Origin: Calamus simplicifolius
Taxonomy: Eukaryota; Streptophyta; Magnoliopsida; Arecales; Arecaceae
DNA: 64,000 nucleotides
Assembly (NCBI GenBank): GCA_900491605.1
Contig: UESW01001504.1
Span: 737,951-801,950, forward strand
Direction of reading: 5' to 3'
Shown here one piece after another: positions 57,976-64,000 of the stretch. A model generated the notes under the pieces. That model was not told the DNA's origin. It saw only the letters and a list, made by a program, of their open reading frames with translations, and ran no database searches. A program made the translations under genes and the position numbers. How positions within the stretch are numbered: the first letter of the stretch is position 1; each line of letters opens with the position of its first letter.

Positions 57976-59458
57976 CTAAAATTGAAATTTGTTAATATAG
58001 AATGAGGGGCAAAAGCCCAAAAGAATATAGGCACGGTATTTAATGTGAGAGGAGGAATGCATTACTGATAGCACCGACGAAGGTTGTTGCATTCCATGTC
58101 CTGGGAAGCGACTTCCCATCGAGCTCTTCAATCTTGTAAGCTCCGTGACGAAGTGTCTCGGCGATCCGATAGGGTCCTTCCCAATTTGGGGCTTGCCTCT
58201 CTCGTCAGCTTCAAAACTTCGGCCCGTCGAAGGATCAGGTCCCCGGCAGGAAAGTCCTAGGACGCACACGGGCATTGTAATATTTGGCGGCCCGTTGCCA
58301 GTAGACCGCCATCCGAAGTCGCGCTTGGTCTTGCATTTCCTCCACCAGGTCGAGGTTGGCTCGCAGCTGGTTGGGTTGCCTTCCTCGTTGTACGACTCCA
58401 CCCAAGGGCTCGGTGAGCCAACCTCTACCGGGATGATGGCTTCGGATCCAAAGACTAAGCTAAATGGGTCTCGCCGGTGGGGCTCGCGGCATTGTGTGGT
58501 AGGCCCACAGCACGTTGGGGAGCTCCTCCACCCATCGTCCCTTGCAGTCATCCAGTCGAGTCCTCAGCCCTTGAGAATGATTCGATTAATTACCTCGGCC
58601 ACCACGTTGGTCTGAGGGTGCCCGACGGAAGTGAATTTCTGATGATGCCCAGTTCGGAGCAGAATTCTCGAAGGGCGCATTGTCAAACTGCCGGCCATTG
58701 TCGGTGACCAAGGTGTGCGGCAGTCCGAACCGACATATAATGGACTTCCAGAAGAAGGATCTCGCTTTGCTTTCCGTGATCTTAGCAAGGGCCTCGGCTT
58801 CAACCCACTTGGTGATGTGATCAACGGCCACCAGGAGGAACTTTTGCTGTCTGGAGGCCGAGGGAAATGGCCCCAGGATATCCATACCCCATTGGGCGAA
58901 GGGCCAGGGTGCCACCAAGGGGGTTAACTGAGACGTCGGCTGTTGCTGAATATTAGCATGGTGCTGACAGCTATCACATCTCTTAACGAGCTCGGCTGCA
59001 TCCTCCTTCATGGTCAGCCAAAAGTACCCCTGTCGTAGGGCCTTGTAAGCTAGGGCTCTGCCCCCCAGGTGACTTCCACAGATGCCTTCATGGATCTCCC
59101 TCAGGATGTAGTCTGATTCTGCTGGTCCCACGCACCTGAGGATCGGGTATGAGAATGATCTTCGATAAAGCTTCCCATCCATCATCAAGAATCTCGGGGC
59201 CCTCCGCCTGAGTAACTTGGCCTCAGCGGGGTTCTCTGGGAGAGTGTCGTCGCTCAAATATCGGACATAGGCATCCATCCAGGAGGGCTCTTGCTCCACC
59301 GGTAACGCTTCATCCGCAACTTCAATGCTTGGGGCCTGGAGGTGCTCCACATATGTTCTTCCCAGCGTCCCGTCGGCCAAAGTGGCTAAACGGGATAATG
59401 CGTCGGCCCTGGGTTCTCCGCTCGGGGAATGTAGCTGACATGGAAGTAAGAGAACCAA
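57976..59458 (-). pseudogene. Integrase of the Tat-type element, frame-broken
   Basis: The zinc-binding part reads HEGICGSHLGGRALAYK with CDSCQHHAN. The catalytic core has D in GMDILGPFP, D in VTDNGRQFDN and E in NVVAEVINR, the last after a frame slip near 58650. A C-terminal part with FSLVFGSEAIIPVEVG lies in another frame at 57976-58551. The frame from 59458 is open for the first 270 or so residues. It inserts the DNA copy into the genome. At least two small indels interrupt it. The end at about 57976 borders the 47-bp array. Confidence 0.88.
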
Positions 59459-60300
59459 GAGGCTTGGGATTGCACTTGGCTCAGATAACGGGACATGGTT
59501 GGGTCCCTAGCTTCGTACTCCCTGGTGATCTGCCTAGAAACAAGCTGAGAATCTGTGAAGGCCCTCAAACGCCCCACACCTAACTCCTCAGCCAACCTCA
59601 TTCCCGCTACAGGGCTTCATACTCGCCTGGTTGTTAGTTGCTGGGAACTGGAATCTAAGAGCATACTCCACCGCATCCCCTTCAGGGCTCGCAAGGATGA
59701 GTCTGGCTCCACTTCCTTGAGAATTTGCTGCTCCATCCACATGCAAAATCCAGTCATCTTTTTCTGTCTCCTCGGTTGAGGGAGGGTCCACACACTCCTT
59801 CGGGCGTATCTCCTCCACATCCTTCTCGGTCCAGGAACACTCAACCAAGAAATCGGCTATCACCTGAGACTTCATGGCCGACCTTGGTCGGATGGATAGG
59901 TCGAATTCACTTAGCTTAATGGTCCATTTGGCTAGACCGGAGGTGTAAGGGCAAGACAAGATGGTCCGGAGAGGTTGGTCCGTGAGCACCACAATGGGAT
60001 GGGCTTGAAAGTAGGGTCGGAAGCGTTGGGCAGAGACCACCAGGGAAAAATGATCTTCTCAATTCTAGAGTATCTGGTCTCGGCATCATGAAGTACCTTG
60101 CTGGTGTAATAGATCGGCCTCTGGACTCCATCAACATCAATGCGCACGAGCACAGAGCTGACAGCTTCGGGGGAGGCTGCAAGATATAGGAAGAGCTCCT
60201 CTCCATTCTTTGGCTTGGACAACAGCGGGGAGTGGATAAAAATTGCTTCAACTCCTCAAAGGCATCCTGACTCCTTTGTCCATTCGAAGCCATTGACCTT
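59386..60300 (-). pseudogene. RNase H domains of the Tat-type element (RT-linked and second, archaeal-type)
   Basis: The RT-linked RNase H is seen in YYTSKVLHDAETRYSRIEK (about 60060-60120) and VVLTDQPLRTIL. A second RNase H starts WILHVDGAANSQGSGARL (59700-59760) and continues, after a slip near 59610, with MRLAEELGVGRLRAFTDSQL and VSRQITREYEARDPTMSRYL. The D-G-A and T-D-S positions fit active-site acids. Two RNase H domains in tandem are a known trait of Tat elements, the second resembling archaeal enzymes. Frame slips at about 60040, 59610 and 59390. Confidence 0.78.
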
Positions 60301-60412
60301 GCGCAGCGCCTTAAAGAAGGGCAGGCACCTTTCTGCCGATCTTGACATGAAGCGACTCAAAGCCGCCACCCTCCCAGTTAGGCGTTGCACCTCATTCTTG
60401 TTAGCTGGGGCC

Positions 60413-61140
60413 TCATCTCCAAGATAGCCTGATCTTGTTAGGGTTGGCTTCAATCCCCCACTGGGTTACCATAAAGCCCAAAAACTTGCCTGCCACCACT
60501 CTAAAGGTGCACTTGTGGGGGTTAAGCCTCATCCGATACCAGCGCAGGTTGTTGAAAGTCTCCTCGAGGTCGGCGATATGGTCAGCAGCACTGGTACTCT
60601 TTGTCAGCATATCGTCCACGTACACCTCCATGTTGCGCCCTATTTGGTCCTCAAAGACCTTATTCATCAACCTTTGATAGGTGGCTCCGACATTCTTCAG
60701 CCCAAACGGCATCACCTTCTAGCAGTAAATCCCCTTTTCTGTAATAAAGGAGGTGGCTTCTTCATCCGCCGGGTTCATCCTGATCTGATTGTACCCCGAG
60801 AATGCATCCATGAAACTAAGAGTTTCATGCCCGGACGTGGCGTTCACAGCTGGTCGATCCGGGGCAATGGGAAGCTGTCTTTGGGGCATGCCTTGTTGAG
60901 GTCGGTAAAGTCCACGCACATCCTCCAGCTCCCACTGGCCTTGCAAACCATCACGACATTCGCCAACCAGTCTGGGTAGTGCACCTCGCGGATATGACCG
61001 GCTGCCAGTAGCTTCCGCACCTCTTCATCCACGGCCTTCTGTCGATCGGGGGCAAAACTCCTTTTCTTCTGCTGGATAGGTCGGCACTCCGCCCGAATGT
61101 TAAGTTGGTGAGTAATCACCTCTTCTGGAATTCCTGGCAT
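60413..61140 (-). pseudogene. Reverse transcriptase of the Tat-type element, with in-frame TAG
   Basis: The N-part reads HQLNIRAECRPIQQKKRSFA, EVRKLLAAGHIREVHYPDWL and WRMCVDFTDLNKACPKDSFP (60844-61140). After a small slip follows SFMDAFSGYNQIRMNPADEE, then an in-frame TAG at 60719-60721 just before KVMPFGLKNVGATYQRLMN. The active site YVDDM lies at about 60609-60625. Motif order is that of Gypsy reverse transcriptases. The TAG sits where the family usually has a tyrosine-like codon between FITEKGIYC and the MPFGLKN motif. Confidence 0.92.
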
Positions 61141-61324
61141 ATCGGATGCCGACCAGGCGAAGACATCCGCATTAGCTCACAGAAAGGTGAGGAGCCGGTC
61201 ACGAGCCTCCTCCGGGAGTAGGGCTCTGATCCGGACTGTTCTCGTTGGGTCCTCCCCGAGGGGGAAAGTAAGCAGTTGCTCGGCCGGCTCTCCTCTTCTC
61301 TCCATGTCTCGAGGATCCAGCGTC

Positions 61325-61800
61325 TTAGGTACCTGCGCGGATGCCCCCCTGTGGACTAGGGGCCATGTGGTAGCATAGTGAACGTGGATTCTGCTCTCCT
61401 CGCATCTCGCCGACTCCTTCGCTGGTAGAAAACCTCACGAGGAGCCTTTTAGTGAAATGACAGCATCCAAAAGATTGAGCCGGGCCTCCGAGGATCGCGT
61501 TGTAAGCAAGGGGCACACGAACCACCAAGAACTTCATGAAAACCATACTTTGACACGGGGCCGTGCCAGCCGTCATAGGAAGAGTGACCTCCCCCTCGAC
61601 TTTCACAGAATCTCTAGTAAACCCCATCAAGGGCGTGGCGATGGGCCGGAGTAGATCAGGCGACAGGTTCATACGAACAAAAGCGTCATAGTTCAAAACA
61701 TCACAGAGCTCCCACTGTCAACTAGAATTCTCTTTACAGGATGTTTAGCAATTGTCATAGACACAACGACGCTGTCATCGTTTTTGTTTACCAACTCCTC
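61325..61800 (-). pseudogene. Aspartic protease region of the Tat-type element
   Basis: The minus strand reads VVSMTIAKHPVKRILVDSGSS with the catalytic D-S-G near 61712-61723. A one-base loss right after it (GTGATG where GTGGATG is expected) changes frame to NYDAFVRMNLSPDLLRPIA and GFTRDSVKVEGEVTLP (61696-61325), and the substrate-flap region VPLAYNAILGGPAQ is in that frame. It cleaves the polyprotein. Lies between gag and RT as expected. Confidence 0.85.
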
Positions 61801-61810
61801 TAAATCCTTC

Positions 61811-63453
61811 TTAAAGAAAGGAATTACAGAATCTAACTCCCCCTCCCCTCTCGGCCTCTTCGGTGGGCTCCTGCCCCCAGGAAATCATTGCCACCGTCTT
61901 CTCCGTTGGGGCATTGTCGATCATTGGCGGCGGAGGCACTGACAGGCCAGGAGCTCCCGGGTTGTTCCTCTGGATGAACTTTTCCAGGTGGCCCCGTTGG
62001 ATGAGGTCTTCGATAACCTTCTTCAGCTGGCACACTCGTCAGTATCATGACCGTGATCCCGGTGGTAGCGACAATAGAGGTTCTTGTTGCAAGGGATCTT
62101 CGGGTTCAATGGTGGAGGGTGCTGAAGATAAGACTCCCCTTCAATCTCGAGCAAGATCTGAGATATCGGGGCGAGCAGTGGGGTGTAGGGTCCATCTCTT
62201 GGCGCGGGGCTCGGGACGGTTGTCTGGCTGGCGAGGAGGTTCAGGTCTTCTGGGGCAAGCTTCAGCAGGTTCCGATCGGGCCAGTTTCTTGGGGACGTTC
62301 CCGCTAGCCTCGCATCGAGAGAAGTCAGCCTTATCAGCTCGAATGTTTGGCTTCTTGTCGAGGGAGTATGCGAAGCAAGACGGATGAAGCCCTCGCTTCA
62401 AGGCCAAAGTGGCCACCGAGTCTTCAAGGTTGTAGACCTCCAGGGCTGCCTCCTTGAACCGAGCGACATAATCCTGTAGGGACTCACCGCTCTTCTGCTG
62501 GATGGCGAAGAGGCTATCTGCTACCCTGGGGATCTTCCGGCAGGCATCAAAATGGGCCAAGAAAGCCCTCTCCAACTGGCGGAAGGAATCAATGCTCCTG
62601 GTGGCAGGCGGGAGTACCAGGCTCGGGCGGCCTTCTTCAGGGCGGTTGGGAAGGCGATGCACATGAGTGAGTCGGTGGCCCCCTGGACTTGCATGAGGAC
62701 CTTATAACTTTCCAGATGGTCCAAGGGGTCTGTGGTCCCGTCATAAGGATCTAGCTGGGGAAGACGGAACCGGGTGGTGATGGGTTCTTCCATGATGCGG
62801 CGAGATAATGGAGGCCAGCTGTCGTAGTCCGTCTCTGGCAAGTGGGTGATCCGATGGCTAAGTTCCTCCAACCTCTGGTTATACTCGTCGAGTCGACGCT
62901 CGGCTCGACGGGCCATCCGGCCATCAACGGATCCTTCCCCAGAAGATTCAGAGGACGGAGAATGGGGATGGCGATGTCGCAGGGCGCTCTGCCTCCTTCC
63001 CATGCCGCCGCTTAGGAGAGACACTAGCGTGGCGGAAGACGACCGGTGCCTCTTGGAGACTTCCCGGTGGTGAGGCTTGGGCAGAGCTTGATGGTGGCGA
63101 TCCCCGGCACCGGTGATCTCCTCCGGAAGGAATGCTGGCTGAGTTGCACCACCCCGGGGACTGATGGATTTGGCTCCGGCTGCTGCGCGACCGCCTGTTG
63201 GTACTAGGCCCTGAACCACCACCGCCAGAGATTGGACTTGCAGGGCCAGGGCGGTGAATCGATCTTCTTGGAACTGATGCAGAGGAGGCCCAGGGACATC
63301 GGCCAGAGTAGTGAAAGGTCCAGCCTCTTGGGGATGCAGTTGTGCCGGAATGCTGGCCGGGAGAGCCGAGGGGGCCTCTGCGGGTGGACCGGCCCCGCGG
63401 CGCTGCCCCCCAGCGCAACTGGCAGAAACTCCCTTCGTTCGGGTCGTCACCAT
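61811..63453 (-). pseudogene. Gag of the Tat-type element
   Basis: ATG 63453 (MVTTRTKGVSASCAGG) is the first ATG of the long frame downstream of the primer site. The capsid part: RFRLPQLDPYDGTTDPLDHL, then AFPTALKKAARAWYSRLPPG. A slip near 62590 leads to SIDSFRQLERAFLAHFDACR and ESLQDYVARFKEAALEVYNL, the retrotransposon-gag family core. After another slip come YHRDHGHDTDECAQLKKVIE-type residues (about 62010-62070) and LIQRGHLEKFIQRNNPGAPG. A Pro/Arg-rich linker separates the two. The frame is broken at two or more points. Confidence 0.88.
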
Positions 63454-63510
63454 GGCTTCAAGAGCTTGAAGAGAGAGATTGCAGATTGCTGGTTCGATGT
63501 CTTTCTCTTT

Positions 63511-63531
63511 CCCCCCTACCTGGCGCGCCAA
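63511..63531 (-). promoter_or_regulatory. Primer-binding site of the Tat-type element
   Basis: The minus strand reads TTGGCGCGCCAGGTAGGGGG starting 2 bases inside the LTR edge (63534). The TGGCGCGCCA start is complementary to a tRNA 3' end with CCA; I do not assign the tRNA. Confidence 0.75.
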
Positions 63532-63533
63532 TC

Positions 63534-64000
63534 TGATGACGCCAAGTCACCTTCTTCAAGCGTCGGGGAAGACGGACGTCCTTCTCACCGGACCCCTGCA
63601 AGAAAAGTCCCCGGAGACCGGATGCTCCGTGGGGACCCTCCGACGCTCAAGTTAGTTACTTGGGATCAGACAAGAACTGCTTAGCAGAAGAGAGCTGAGA
63701 CAGTTAGGGTTTTGCTAGGAGGAAGAAAACTAGAAAACTAGAGTTCAAGGATCCTTACAGCGGGTGCGTGTTTTTATACCTGTTCGGATGTCCCCTTTCT
63801 ATTCCATCATCACTGATTCTTAGGAGCCCAGTCCAATAACGACAAAATACGGGGCCGACGATGACAAGTTGTACTGTTATTGTACACACCGGATGCATCA
63901 TGAGTTACCTGTCAGTACGACCTCACAGATGTCTCGCGTCTGAGGTAACATCTGGTGCGTCACCGCTGCAACGGGCAGGTGGTGATCCACATACCATAAC
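63534..64000 (-). repeat. 5' LTR of the Tat-type element, partial
   Basis: It starts TGATGACGCCAAGTCACC and matches 51521-51985 closely to the end of the window, with small indels (for example GTCGGGGAAGACGG here against GTCGGGAAGACGG). By comparison with the 3' LTR about 400 bp lie beyond the window. Confidence 0.92.

Larger units (their letters stand above)
51521..64000 (-). mobile_element. Tat-type Ty3/Gypsy retrotransposon with antisense gene and 47-bp array (right end outside window)
   Basis: The 3' LTR is 51521-52386; the 5' LTR starts at 63534 and leaves the window. Both open TGATGACGCCAAGTCACC on the plus strand. Minus-strand order: primer site, gag, protease, RT, RNase H, a second RNase H, integrase, tandem array, antisense gene, polypurine tract, LTR. 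This combination (dual RNase H, antisense ORF before the 3' LTR, tandem repeats in the 3' region) is known for the Tat lineage (Grande/Retand/RIRE2-like/Ogre). Several pol lesions make this copy defective. Confidence 0.92.

Overview
The window is nuclear DNA of a flowering plant. Evidence: GT-AG introns inside coding regions, a plant-type leucine-rich-repeat receptor kinase, a remorin exon pair, and plant lineages of transposable elements (FAR1-type Mutator-like, SIRE-type Copia, Tat-type Gypsy). The clade (monocot or other) cannot be settled by reading alone. Almost everything is transposon or transposon-derived, and almost every coding region carries small frame-breaking indels, so I see no clearly intact host gene.

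Layout. 1-4550 is the right-hand part of a Mutator-like element (MULE A): a remnant of a central repeat, the front part of a Ulp1-type accessory gene on the minus strand, 120-bp subterminal repeats, and a right terminal inverted repeat. 5156-8876 is a receptor-kinase pseudogene (copy 1) with an intact kinase part. 8877-12322 is AT-rich spacer with an LTR-like GC-rich patch, a Copia gag scrap and two remorin exons. 12323-20874 is a minus-strand LTR element with 3.1-kb LTRs, 2.3 kb inside and a perfect 5-bp target duplication (GATCC). 22071-22320 is the promoter/leader of a second copy of the receptor kinase; its body resumes at 44037.

Between these two halves sits MULE B (22321-44036). It has 390-bp near-identical terminal repeats, 120-bp subterminal arrays on both sides, a FAR1-type transposase gene on the plus strand and a Ulp1-type protease gene on the minus strand, converging on a central 111-bp repeat array. 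A SIRE-type Copia element (29445-39781; target duplication CAATG) lies inside MULE B, about 10 bp upstream of a splice acceptor in the intron of the protease gene. This is a nest of three layers: Copia in MULE in receptor-kinase gene. Receptor-kinase copy 2 (44045-about 46440) also contains a 612-bp MITE-like insertion and has lost its kinase domain.

46450-51520 is mostly unassigned AT-rich spacer with a GC-rich patch and a LINE RNase H fragment. 51521-64000 is a minus-strand Tat-type Gypsy element running off the window. In plus-strand order it has the 3' LTR, an antisense gene with introns (putative gypsy-type transposon family), a 47-bp tandem array of roughly 49 units, integrase, RNase H domains, reverse transcriptase, protease, gag, primer-binding site, and the start of the 5' LTR.

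Recurring theme: the word GACACCC (reverse GGGTGTC) is the core of the MULE subterminal and central arrays. A related GCCGACACC word fills the Copia LTR, and CCGACGGGTGTCGG is in the Tat 47-bp unit. The Copia LTR carries nine to ten GCCGAC (DRE/CRT core) words in about 340 bp.
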